This document shows positions 26,669 to 34,951 of a stretch of 64,000 nt of DNA, piece by piece. The first letter of the stretch is position 1. Every line of letters begins with the position of its first letter. Under the pieces are notes generated by a model, which saw nothing but the letters and a program-made list of their open reading frames with translations, was not told the origin of the DNA and did no database searches. The DNA comes from Chitinophagales bacterium (GTDB taxonomy: Bacteria; Bacteroidota; Bacteroidia; Chitinophagales; JADIYW01): positions 1 through 64,000 of the forward strand of contig JAGNZZ010000007.1 in assembly GCA_017984135.1 (NCBI GenBank), in the 5' to 3' direction. A program made the translations under genes and the position numbers.

Positions 26669-28090
26669 ATGAGCAATTGGACCTCAAAAGAAAAAAGTGC
26701 ATTAGAACTTATCAATGTAGCTGGAACGCTTTGGTTGGATAAGAATATTGAATTAGTTATTCTTAGAAGAAATATTGCAGATGCACGTTATACCGAGGTG
26801 CTTAATAATAAAGAATTCGCAAAAGGACACTTAAATCTGCCTATTTCCATCGAATTATTTGTAGCTATAGCAAAAGCTATTACCCACTTAGAATTAGCAC
26901 CTACTCGCATAGATTTGGCAACATTGGCTACTCAATATTTAAATGAAAATGCGACGGATATTAATGCATTTGTAGTTGAAAAATTAAAAGAATACGGAAA
27001 AGAAAAACGTACGATTAAACCCATTGATGTCGTATTGTTTGGTTTTGGTCGTATCGGCCGCTTAGCAGCTCGTGAATTAATCCAACAATATGGAAATGGA
27101 GAGCAATTAGTATTAAAAGCGATTGTAACAAGAGGAAAAAATACAGAAGAAGAGATAAAAAAACGTTCTTCATTATTACGCAAAGATTCTGTTCATGGAA
27201 AATTTCGTGGCGTTATTACAGAAGATTACGATAATAAAGCATTGATTGCAAATGGAAATAAAATTCATTTAATAGTTGCGGATAATCCATCTGAAATCGA
27301 TTATACACAATATGGTATTAAAGATGCTTTATTAATTGATAATTCAGGTATTTTCCGCGATGAAGAAAAGTTAAGCACACATTTAAAAGCCAAAGGAATA
27401 GCAAAAGTACTTCTAACCGCTCCAGGAAAAGGAAGTTTGCCTAATATAGTTTATGGTGTTAACCATTTAAATTACAATCCAGATGAAAGTAAAATTTTTA
27501 CGGCAGCTTCTTGTACTACCAATGCCATTTCTCCAATTATAAAAGTCATTTCGGATAAATTAGGTATTGAAAGCGGACATGTTGAAACCGTTCATTCTTA
27601 TACCAATGACCAAAATTTATTGGATAATTACCATAAAAGTTATCGACGTGGCCGTTCAGCGCCATTAAATATGGTAATTACAGAAACAGGTGCAGCAAGT
27701 GCCATTACGAAAGTAATGCCTGAAATGTCAGGTAAATTTACAGGTAATGCCGTTCGTGTGCCTACACCAGATGTATCCTTAGCCATTTTAAATTTAAACT
27801 TGTCTAAAGAAGTAGATTCTATTGAAGAAGTAAACAGTATCCTCAAAGATGCAGCAACTTATGGCAGCTTAGTAGAGCAAATCGAATTTTCAACTTCTCG
27901 TGAATTGGTTTCTACGGATTGTGTAGGCAACTCGCATGCTTCTATTGTCGATTCACCAGCTACATTAATATCTCCCAATAAAAAATCGATCGTATTATAT
28001 GTATGGTATGATAACGAATATGGATATACACGCCAAGTTATTCGATTAGCTAAATATTTGGGTAAAGTACAACGATTGACATATTATTAG
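26669..28090 (+). CDS. Glyceraldehyde-3-phosphate dehydrogenase, long form
   Basis: 473 residues, about 130 longer than classical GAPDH. The extra N-terminal region (to about residue 125) is helical and ends before the Rossmann start VVLFGFGRIGRLAARELIQ. The catalytic loop TAASCTTNAISPI carries Cys282, and VETVHSYTNDQNLLDN, RRGRSAPLNMVITETGAA and WYDNEYGYTRQV are intact. Long GAPDHs of this kind are known in several bacteria, but the purpose of the extension is not clear to me. It may serve gluconeogenesis beside a standard GAPDH elsewhere. Confidence 0.9.
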   Translation: MSNWTSKEKSALELINVAGTLWLDKNIELVILRRNIADARYTEVLNNKEFAKGHLNLPISIELFVAIAKAITHLELAPTRIDLATLATQYLNENATDINAFVVEKLKEYGKEKRTIKPIDVVLFGFGRIGRLAARELIQQYGNGEQLVLKAIVTRGKNTEEEIKKRSSLLRKDSVHGKFRGVITEDYDNKALIANGNKIHLIVADNPSEIDYTQYGIKDALLIDNSGIFRDEEKLSTHLKAKGIAKVLLTAPGKGSLPNIVYGVNHLNYNPDESKIFTAASCTTNAISPIIKVISDKLGIESGHVETVHSYTNDQNLLDNYHKSYRRGRSAPLNMVITETGAASAITKVMPEMSGKFTGNAVRVPTPDVSLAILNLNLSKEVDSIEEVNSILKDAATYGSLVEQIEFSTSRELVSTDCVGNSHASIVDSPATLISPNKKSIVLYVWYDNEYGYTRQVIRLAKYLGKVQRLTYY

Positions 28091-28153
28091 TATTATTAAT
28101 ATAATTATCCAATTAACTATTTTGCGAATTAGTTAATTATCAAATTAATTATT

Positions 28154-29461
28154 ATGTTTGAAAACTTACAAGATAAACTAGAAGGTGCGTTTCAGAATCT
28201 GAAAGGTCAAGGAAAACTGACCGAATTAAATATTGCATCCACTGTAAAGGATATTCGTCGTGCATTGGTTGAAGCCGATGTCAACTATAAAATCGCCAAG
28301 GAATTTACGGATACCATTAAAGATAAAGCACTCGGACAAAATGTATTAACAGCAGTTTCGCCTGGCCAATTAATGATAAAAATTGTAAGTGATGAACTGA
28401 CGCAATTAATGGGCGGAACAGCTAGTGAAATCAACATTAAAGGAAATCCTGCTGTTGTATTAATTTCCGGACTACAAGGTTCTGGTAAAACTACTTTTTC
28501 TGGAAAATTAGCACATTTTGTAAAAACAAAATTAAATAAAACACCATTACTAGTAGCTTGTGATGTATATCGTCCTGCAGCGGTTGACCAATTAAAAGTA
28601 TTGGGCGAGCAATTAGGCGTGGAGGTCTATACGGAAATTGAAAATAAAAATCCTGTTGAAATTGCTCAAAATGCCATTGCTTATGCCAAACAAAAAGGAC
28701 AAAATGTAGTCATTGTAGATACTGCTGGTCGATTGGCAGTTGATGAAGAAATGATGACCGAAATCTACAACGTTAAGCAAGCCATACAACCACAAGAAAC
28801 CTTGTTCGTGGTAGATTCCATGACTGGACAAGATGCTGTAAATACTGCCAAAGCATTCAATGAAAGAATAAACTTTGATGGCGTTGTGCTCACTAAATTA
28901 GATGGCGATACACGTGGTGGTGCTGCTATATCTATTAAATACACCGTAAATAAACCAATCAAATTTGTTTCTCGAGGAGAGAAATTAATTGATACCTTAG
29001 ATATTTTCTATCCCGAACGTATGTCTCAACGTATTTTGGGTATGGGCGACATCGTGTCTTTCGTGGAAAAAGCGCAAGAACAATTTGATGAAAAAGAAGC
29101 ACAGCGTTTACAAAAGAAAATTGCTAAAAACCAATTCGATTTTGAAGATTTCTTACAACAAATCAATCAAATTCGCAAAATGGGAAACATCAAAGATTTG
29201 TTAGGCATGATTCCTGGAGTAGGTAAAGCAGTGAAAGATATTGATATTGACGACAATGCATTTAAAAAAATCGAAGCAATGATTTTTTCGATGACTATTG
29301 TAGAACGCAGAAATCCGGATTTATTAAATGGAAAACGCAGAGAACGCATCGCTAAAGGCTCCGGAAGTACCATACAAGAAGTGAATGCATTCGTAAAACA
29401 ATTTGACCAAATGAAAGTGATGATGAAACGTATGCAAAGCATGGGAATGGGCAAACGCTAA
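28154..29461 (+). CDS. ffh: Signal recognition particle protein Ffh
   Basis: 435 residues. N domain, then the GTPase G domain with GLQGSGKTTFSGKLA, VDTAGRLAVDEEMM, TKLDGDTRGGAA and KFVSRGEKLIDTLD, then a methionine-rich M domain ending in MKRMQSMGMGKR. It binds signal sequences with 4.5S RNA and targets membrane proteins to FtsY. All features are intact. A strong terminator follows directly. Confidence 0.97.
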   Translation: MFENLQDKLEGAFQNLKGQGKLTELNIASTVKDIRRALVEADVNYKIAKEFTDTIKDKALGQNVLTAVSPGQLMIKIVSDELTQLMGGTASEINIKGNPAVVLISGLQGSGKTTFSGKLAHFVKTKLNKTPLLVACDVYRPAAVDQLKVLGEQLGVEVYTEIENKNPVEIAQNAIAYAKQKGQNVVIVDTAGRLAVDEEMMTEIYNVKQAIQPQETLFVVDSMTGQDAVNTAKAFNERINFDGVVLTKLDGDTRGGAAISIKYTVNKPIKFVSRGEKLIDTLDIFYPERMSQRILGMGDIVSFVEKAQEQFDEKEAQRLQKKIAKNQFDFEDFLQQINQIRKMGNIKDLLGMIPGVGKAVKDIDIDDNAFKKIEAMIFSMTIVERRNPDLLNGKRRERIAKGSGSTIQEVNAFVKQFDQMKVMMKRMQSMGMGKR

Positions 29462-29488
29462 TTTTTTATTTTAATTTTATGATACATG

Positions 29489-29514
29489 ATTCCCGCTTCG
29501 CGGGAATTTTTTTT
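29489..29514 (+). terminator. Rho-independent terminator after ffh
   Basis: Stem ATTCCCGC (29489-29496) and GCGGGAAT (29500-29507), a 3-base loop TTC, then T tract to 29514. The most GC-rich hairpin in the window. Confidence 0.95.
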
Positions 29515-29550
29515 AAACATCTAATGTTATTCTAATAAATAAAAAAAATC

Positions 29551-29851
29551 ATGGAACAAACTTTAACTTATAACAGAAAAGCATTAATCGCATCATTTGA
29601 GAAAAAAACAGGCATAACTCAATCGGTAAAAATAGATTCTGTTTTAGAAGCAAAAACAAATTATAAATCATTTAATTCGATTATTGGAAATACACCATCT
29701 CAACTTTATTGAAGATGATTTTATTATGCCTGATTTTAACAAAGACACCATAAAAATTAGATTTACTACGATAGATGATAAAGTGAATAATGCTGATTTT
29801 TTAGAGAGTATTAAAACGTTTAATAATTATATTCTTGCAACGAATAAATAA
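29551..29851 (+). pseudogene. Small frameshifted gene of unknown function
   Basis: An ATG frame at 29551 encodes 53 residues (MEQTLTYNRKALIASFEKKT...) and stops at TGA 29712. The next frame continues in-register from about 29703 with FIEDDFIMPDFNKDT and reads to TAA 29851, ending NNYILATNK. Codon use and charge pattern are alike on both sides, so a single-base insertion or two-base deletion near 29700 has probably split a gene of about 100 codons. An ATG at 29726 could restart the second part (41 residues). No homologue is recognised. The rest of the 506-base gap holds the ffh terminator and AT-rich spacer. Confidence 0.5.
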
Positions 29852-29967
29852 CGTTTAACACAAATATCATTTCTTATTTCATTTATGCTTGTTTTTTTCT
29901 ATTAATTTAGAATTTTAATTCATTTTTGTAAAATAGATTACAAAGTAAATTGGTTTGAAGTTAAACA

Positions 29968-30942
29968 ATGGATAATAAAATTAAAGCAGGAATTATTGGT
30001 GCAGCCGGTTATACCGGTGGCGAATTAATGCGCATTTTACTACAACATCCAAAAGTAGAAATGGTATGTTGTTATAGTAGAAGCCAGCAAGGAAAACCAA
30101 TTTCCGATGTTCATAGCGATTTAGTAGGTGAAAGTGATTTGTATTTTACGAATGAAATTCCCAAAGACATTGATGTATTATTTTTATGTTTGCCACATGG
30201 TGAAGCTAAACCTTTTTTAGAAACAAATTCGTTTCCTTCAACTACAAAAATCATCGACTTAAGCAATGATTTTCGCTTGAAAAAAAATGCGGATAAGTTT
30301 GTTTATGGCTTACCAGAACTGAACAAAAATGACATTAAATTGGCGCAATTTGTTGCCAACACTGGTTGTTTTGCTACTACCATTCAATATGCTTTATTGC
30401 CATTAGCACATGCTCAATTATTAAAAAACGATATTCATATTTCCGGAATAACTGGTAGCACAGGTGCAGGTGTTGGACTTTCGGAAACAGCACATTTTAG
30501 CTGGCGTACTAATAATATTTCTGTTTATAAAGCCTTTACGCACCAGCATTTAGGAGAAATAACAGAATCCATTCAACAACTTCAACCAACCTTTAATTCA
30601 GAAATTAATTTTATTCCGTATCGTGGAAATTTTTCGAGAGGCATTCTAATTACAGCATACATTCAGTTTGAAAAAACAATTGATGATGCCAAACAATTAT
30701 TTTCTGACTTTTATAAAGATGCTCCATTTGTAATTTTATCTAATAAAAATATACATTTAAAACAAGTGGTAAATACCAATAAATGTTTGATATATATAGA
30801 AAAAATTGGAAATAAATTGATGATTATTGCCGCAACAGATAATTTGGTAAAAGGAGCATCCGGACAAGCCGTTCAAAATATGAACCTAATGTTTGGTTTT
30901 GATGAAGAAGAAGGATTAAAACTTAAACCTGTTGCCTACTAA
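29968..30942 (+). CDS. argC: N-acetyl-gamma-glutamyl-phosphate reductase
   Basis: 324 residues. The Rossmann start IIGAAGYTGGELMRILLQHP and the catalytic Cys134 in VANTGCFATT are present, as are IDLSNDFRL and the catalytic His region FTHQHLGEI. It reduces the acylglutamyl phosphate to the semialdehyde in arginine synthesis. It begins the cluster argC-argD-argF', with argH further on. In Bacteroidota that use succinylated intermediates the substrate may be N-succinyl. Confidence 0.95.
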   Translation: MDNKIKAGIIGAAGYTGGELMRILLQHPKVEMVCCYSRSQQGKPISDVHSDLVGESDLYFTNEIPKDIDVLFLCLPHGEAKPFLETNSFPSTTKIIDLSNDFRLKKNADKFVYGLPELNKNDIKLAQFVANTGCFATTIQYALLPLAHAQLLKNDIHISGITGSTGAGVGLSETAHFSWRTNNISVYKAFTHQHLGEITESIQQLQPTFNSEINFIPYRGNFSRGILITAYIQFEKTIDDAKQLFSDFYKDAPFVILSNKNIHLKQVVNTNKCLIYIEKIGNKLMIIAATDNLVKGASGQAVQNMNLMFGFDEEEGLKLKPVAY

Positions 30943-30950
30943 TATAATTT

Positions 30951-30980
30951 CATGCAATTCCGAAGTTTCGGAATTGCGTG
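30951..30980 (+). other. Intercistronic hairpin between argC and argD
   Basis: CATGCAATTCCGAA (30951-30964) pairs with TTCGGAATTGCGTG (30967-30980): 11 perfect bp plus three more including one G-U. No T tract follows on either strand, so it is not a standard terminator. It may be an RNA stability or processing element. Confidence 0.6.
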
Positions 30981-31000
30981 AAAATAAAAACTAAACAAAC

Positions 31001-32128
31001 ATGAAATTATTCGACGTTTATCCATTATTTGACACTCATTTAGAAAAAGGAAAAGGATGTTATGTGTATGATACCAATGGGCAAAAATATTTAGACTTTT
31101 ATGGAGGTCATGCGGTGATTTCTATCGGACATGCTCATGAACATTATATTAAACGCATTACTGATCAATTACATAAATTATCCTTTTATTCTAATTCTGT
31201 TCAGTTAGATATTCAACAAGAATTTGCTTCTAAATTAGGTCAACTTTCCGGTTGTGATGACTATCATTTATTTTTAATCAACAGTGGTGCGGAAGCCATT
31301 GAAAATGCGCTTAAAGTAGCATCCTTCCACAATGGACGTAAAAAAATAATTGCGTTTAAAGGTGCTTTCCATGGTCGTACTTCAGCTGCAGTGGCTGTTA
31401 CGGATAATCCAAAAATAAAAGCGCCAATTAATGACGATTCAAATGTTATTTTCTTAGCATTAAACGATGTACATGCGTTAACGAACGCATTTAATGAACA
31501 CGAAATTTGTGCGGTTGTGGTAGAATCAATTCAAGGAATTAATGGAATTTATGAAGCCAATGCGTCATTTCTACAACAAATACAAGCACTTTGCCACCAA
31601 CATAATGCCTTATTCATTGCAGATGAAATCCAATGTGGTTATGGTCGAAGTGGAAAATTTTTCGCCTTTCAATATGCAAATGTTCAACCGGATGTGATTA
31701 CTATGGCAAAAGGAATGGGCAATGGTTTTCCAATTGGTGGAATTTTAATTCATCCTAAATATGCAGCAAAATATGGAATGTTGGGCACCACATTTGGAGG
31801 TTCGCCTTTAGCTTGTGCTGCAGGTTTGGCTGTATTGGAAGTGATGGAAAACGAAAAATTAATGGATAATACAACAACAGTCGGCAATTATTTATTGGAA
31901 CAATGTATGTCATTAAGCAACATAAAAGAGGTACGTGGCAAAGGGTTGATGATAGGTTTAGAGTTTGATTTCCCGATTAAGGATTTACGCAACCAATTAT
32001 TGCAAGAATATCATATATTTGTTGGAAACTCCAATAACGTCCATACGTTACGCTTATTACCAAGTTTAACTATTGGCAAAACAGAAGTTGATATTTTTAT
32101 GGCTACGTTGAAAAAATGTATAAAATGA
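31001..32128 (+). CDS. argD: Acetylornithine (or succinylornithine) aminotransferase
   Basis: 375 residues, class III PLP aminotransferase. FINSGAEAIENALK-like sequence (LINSGAEAIENALKVA), AFHGRTSAAVAVT, the Asp in LFIADEIQCGYGRSG and the PLP lysine in VITMAKGMGNGFPIGG are intact. It transaminates the N-acylglutamate semialdehyde to N-acylornithine. The stop TGA overlaps the argF' start as ATGA. Neighbours fix the pathway; acetyl versus succinyl preference is not visible. Confidence 0.92.
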   Translation: MKLFDVYPLFDTHLEKGKGCYVYDTNGQKYLDFYGGHAVISIGHAHEHYIKRITDQLHKLSFYSNSVQLDIQQEFASKLGQLSGCDDYHLFLINSGAEAIENALKVASFHNGRKKIIAFKGAFHGRTSAAVAVTDNPKIKAPINDDSNVIFLALNDVHALTNAFNEHEICAVVVESIQGINGIYEANASFLQQIQALCHQHNALFIADEIQCGYGRSGKFFAFQYANVQPDVITMAKGMGNGFPIGGILIHPKYAAKYGMLGTTFGGSPLACAAGLAVLEVMENEKLMDNTTTVGNYLLEQCMSLSNIKEVRGKGLMIGLEFDFPIKDLRNQLLQEYHIFVGNSNNVHTLRLLPSLTIGKTEVDIFMATLKKCIK

Positions 32129-33072
32129 AAAACTTCCTAAACGTACACGATGTAGATAATGTAGAGCAATTAGCACAAGAAGCTATTGCACTCAAAAACC
32201 ATAAATTTGAATTTCAGCACTTAGGCAAGCAAAAAACAATGGTGTTGTTGTTTTTAAATTCAAGTTTGCGTACACGTATTTCTACTCAAAAAGCAGCTCA
32301 AAATTTAGGCATGCAAACTATAGTTCTAAATTTAGGACAAGATAGCTGGCAAATGGAATATGAAGATGGTGCTATAATGAACGGCAATACCGCAGAACAT
32401 ATTAAAGAAGGTGCCGCCGTAATTAGTGAATATGCCGATATTATTGGTATTCGTGCATTTCCTACATTAGTAGATAAACAACGCGATTATTCTGAATATG
32501 TGTTGCATAAATTTTTAGAAAATGTAAAAGTTCCTGTTGTCAATATGGAATCGGCAACGGTGCATCCGTTACAATCGCTGACTGATTTAATGACGATTCG
32601 CGAACATAGTAACAAGCCGAAACCAAAAGTAGTTTTAAGTTGGGCACCACATATTCGTGCTTTGCCACAATGTGTTTCTAATTCATTTGCAGAATGGATG
32701 AATAGGGCAGAAGTCGAGTTCGTTATTACGCATCCCAAAGGATATGAATTAGATGAAAAATTTTCTGGTAAAGCAAAAATAATTCATAATCAAGAGGAAG
32801 CCTTTGAAAATGCCGATTTTATCTATGCTAAAAATTGGAGTGCTTATACAGATTATGGAAAAATTTTAGACGAGCATGCAAATTGGATGATTACAGATGA
32901 AAAAATGCAAATAACCAATGAAGCAAAATTTATGCATTGCTTACCTACTCGTAGAAATTTAGAAGTAGCAGATGATGTATTGGATGCTACCTATTCATTG
33001 GTAATTAAAGAAGCGGCGAACCGTGAATTTGCGGCTCAAGCTGTTTTAAAACGAATTTTGGAAAACTATTAA
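32125..33072 (+). CDS. N-acylornithine carbamoyltransferase (ArgF'-type)
   Basis: About 315 residues from ATG 32125, which overlaps the argD stop (ATGA); another ATG at 32116 would overlap argD further. The carbamoyl-phosphate loop is SSLRTRIS. SWQMEYEDGAIMNG and the C-terminal MHCLPTRRN follow the acetyl-/succinylornithine carbamoyltransferase family rather than ordinary ArgF. The specificity position (Glu92 in Xanthomonas AOTCase, Pro90 in Bacteroides SOTCase, from memory) is Ala90 here (GNTAEHI). This favours a larger succinyl substrate but is inference. Confidence 0.9.
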   Translation: MKNFLNVHDVDNVEQLAQEAIALKNHKFEFQHLGKQKTMVLLFLNSSLRTRISTQKAAQNLGMQTIVLNLGQDSWQMEYEDGAIMNGNTAEHIKEGAAVISEYADIIGIRAFPTLVDKQRDYSEYVLHKFLENVKVPVVNMESATVHPLQSLTDLMTIREHSNKPKPKVVLSWAPHIRALPQCVSNSFAEWMNRAEVEFVITHPKGYELDEKFSGKAKIIHNQEEAFENADFIYAKNWSAYTDYGKILDEHANWMITDEKMQITNEAKFMHCLPTRRNLEVADDVLDATYSLVIKEAANREFAAQAVLKRILENY

Positions 33073-33459
33073 TTGTTTTATAAATTGAAGTTTATATATA
33101 TAGCCATTGGCGGAGCATGTGGTAGTGTATGTCGTTATATACTTTCTGAATATGTTTCTACTAAATACACGACAAATTTTCCTTTAGGAACTTTGTTGGT
33201 CAACACAATAGGTTCGCTTATAATAGGCTTCTTATTTGGTTTTTTTTCTATAAATGGAGAAGTGAATGATAGGCTTAAATTTCTAGTATTTATTGGTTTT
33301 TTAGGTGGTTTCACCACCTTTTCATCCTATGCTTTAGAGAATATGAAGCACCTACAGAATAATTTATTTTCAACAGCTTTGTTGTATATTTTACTTTCTA
33401 ATTTTTTGGGCATATTGTTAGCTTATTTTGGTTATATTTTAGCATTGAAACTTAAATAA
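33073..33459 (+). CDS. crcB: Fluoride ion channel CrcB/Fluc
   Basis: 128 residues with four membrane segments. IGGACGSVCRYILSEY, FPLGTLLVNTIGSLIIGFLF and LGGFTTFSSYALE are the family signatures; the Asn and Phe residues line the fluoride pore. It exports F- as a dual-topology dimer. The start codon is TTG, either at 33073 directly after the argF' stop or at 33085; the shorter form begins MKFIYIAIGG. No fluoride riboswitch is seen upstream because the gene is fused to the end of the arg cluster. Confidence 0.92.
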   Translation: MFYKLKFIYIAIGGACGSVCRYILSEYVSTKYTTNFPLGTLLVNTIGSLIIGFLFGFFSINGEVNDRLKFLVFIGFLGGFTTFSSYALENMKHLQNNLFSTALLYILLSNFLGILLAYFGYILALKLK

Positions 33460-33490
33460 AAAGAGGTGGAAATTATTTCCACCTCTTTTT
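33458..33490. terminator. Bidirectional terminator between crcB and the GNAT gene
   Basis: A 15-bp perfect inverted repeat (33458-33472 and 33476-33490) with a 3-base loop, A-rich on one side and T-rich on the other. It can serve both the arg/crcB operon and the convergent acetyltransferase gene. Confidence 0.93.
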
Positions 33491-33520
33491 ATTTAATACT
33501 TAATTTACCTAATAAAAAAG

Positions 33521-34018
33521 TTATTTTATTTTCATAGAGTATAATTGCAACGTTTCATCATTGTCTAAAAAATCGGCTTCATAGATTAAGCCTAATTTTT
33601 CAATCAGCTTAATGGATGCTGTATTTTCCGGTAAAGTGATTGCAATGATTTTGTCTTCTATAATTTCTTTTTTCACTAAATCTAAATAGGCGTTACTTGC
33701 TTCAAAGGCATAACCTTTTTTTTCAAATTTAGGCAATATAGCAAATCCAATGTCAGGATGTTGATGATTATCGCGATACAAAAAAGTAATAATTCCAATT
33801 GGTAAATTTGTATTTTTTAATTCAAAAACGCTGTAAAAGAAATTTTTGTTGTCTATAATTTTCTGTATATATTCTTCAGCTGTTTTTAACGTATTAATTT
33901 TTCGATTTCCAATAAATTGTAACCACGCTTTTGTATTTACAAGTTCAAGTATAAAATTTTTATCATCAAGGTGTAAAGGTCTAATATTTAAACGTGCTGT
34001 TTCAAAATGCCTATACAT
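33521..34018 (-). CDS. GNAT acetyltransferase (RimJ/RimL type)
   Basis: 165 residues. It begins FETARLNIRPLHLDDKNFIL and contains the acetyl-CoA-binding motif region IGFAILPKFEKKGYAFEASNAYL, then LPENTASIKLIEKLGL. This is the pattern of N-acetyltransferases modifying protein N-termini or small amines. The substrate is unknown. It is convergent with crcB and shares its terminator. Confidence 0.87.
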   Translation of the reverse strand: MYRHFETARLNIRPLHLDDKNFILELVNTKAWLQFIGNRKINTLKTAEEYIQKIIDNKNFFYSVFELKNTNLPIGIITFLYRDNHQHPDIGFAILPKFEKKGYAFEASNAYLDLVKKEIIEDKIIAITLPENTASIKLIEKLGLIYEADFLDNDETLQLYSMKIK

Positions 34019-34066
34019 AAAAAATTGTTTGTTTCGTTTTATGCTTGAACCTTACCAATCCAACCG

Positions 34067-34876
34067 TTATTGAAACTCGAAATCGGTATTGATTAAGTTC
34101 ATGCCTAATTTTAAGCCTTTAAACTCGTAGATTTCATAAATTCCTTTTTCATCTTCCATTTTATGGTAGATAGGTAAGAAGTTTGATTTATCAATGTATA
34201 ACGTTGTTTTTTTAGCGTAAGAAGAAGGAATTTTAAGCGTTTGGCCTGGTTTTACTTCATCGCCAATGTCGTTTAATTCTTTTATTTTATATTCAGAAAT
34301 AGCTAATTTTTTTCCAATTTGCCATACAGATTTTTCATTTGCAGCCACTGTATAGTTTATAATTGCATAATCAGCATCTGTTATTTCAATTTTCCAGCAT
34401 TCTTGATTGTCGTAGGTTAAAGAGCCTAACACTTTTACATAGTTTGCCAAGTTTTCACCTTTGCGTTGTGCCATGCTAGTTTCTAATATTTTTTTGATTT
34501 GTCCAAATCCAGCTCTTATTATTGGATTGTGCACACCTTTCATTAAAAGGCTATTTGTTGGGCTTAAATTTAATTTAAATCCTTTTTTTACACGTACATC
34601 TTTTGACACTGCATCGTCGTAAATTAACTGTGCCGATTGTGGAAGTTTCGCTTTAGCATATATTTTTAGTGGACTTGCGATGACTTTAAATTCTACGTCA
34701 CTTTTGCTATATTTACCATCATGCATACGTTCTTGTGCATAAAAGTGATAGGTCATGGTTTTGGCATTTCCCATGGCTGCCATAACTTTTGGAATCATTT
34801 CCGTTACATTTTGTGCAAAAGAAGATGTTGCCAAAAATAAAATGGCAAGGAATAAAATACTGTTTACTTTTCTCAT
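34067..34876 (-). CDS. Secreted DUF1571-type protein with an internal LysM-like segment
   Basis: 269 residues with a clear Sec signal peptide (first ~21 residues, ending SSFAQ). The body from about 25 to 170 and 225 to 269 resembles the DUF1571 family, a lipoprotein-carrier-like fold (MTYHFYAQERMHDGKYSKSD, KIYAKAKLPQ, ... LYIDKSNFLPIYH). Residues 175-219 (YTVAANEKSVWQIGKKLAIS ... IKELNDI ... VKPGQTLKIP) follow the LysM consensus closely. A peptidoglycan-binding insert in a periplasmic DUF1571 protein is the reading; function unknown. Confidence 0.72.
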   Translation of the reverse strand: MRKVNSILFLAILFLATSSFAQNVTEMIPKVMAAMGNAKTMTYHFYAQERMHDGKYSKSDVEFKVIASPLKIYAKAKLPQSAQLIYDDAVSKDVRVKKGFKLNLSPTNSLLMKGVHNPIIRAGFGQIKKILETSMAQRKGENLANYVKVLGSLTYDNQECWKIEITDADYAIINYTVAANEKSVWQIGKKLAISEYKIKELNDIGDEVKPGQTLKIPSSYAKKTTLYIDKSNFLPIYHKMEDEKGIYEIYEFKGLKLGMNLINTDFEFQ

Positions 34877-34951
34877 GTTTTTATAAAAATTTAACTTTAA
34901 AAATAATGTTTTATGTCAAATTAAACAAAATGCTTGCCAATTTTTTTCGAT

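Noticed and set aside
28111-28138. Inverted repeat AATTAACT ... AGTTAATT between the GAPDH gene and ffh
   Set aside because: Pure AT arms of 8 bp in AT-rich DNA with no T tract; likely chance, so not called a terminator.
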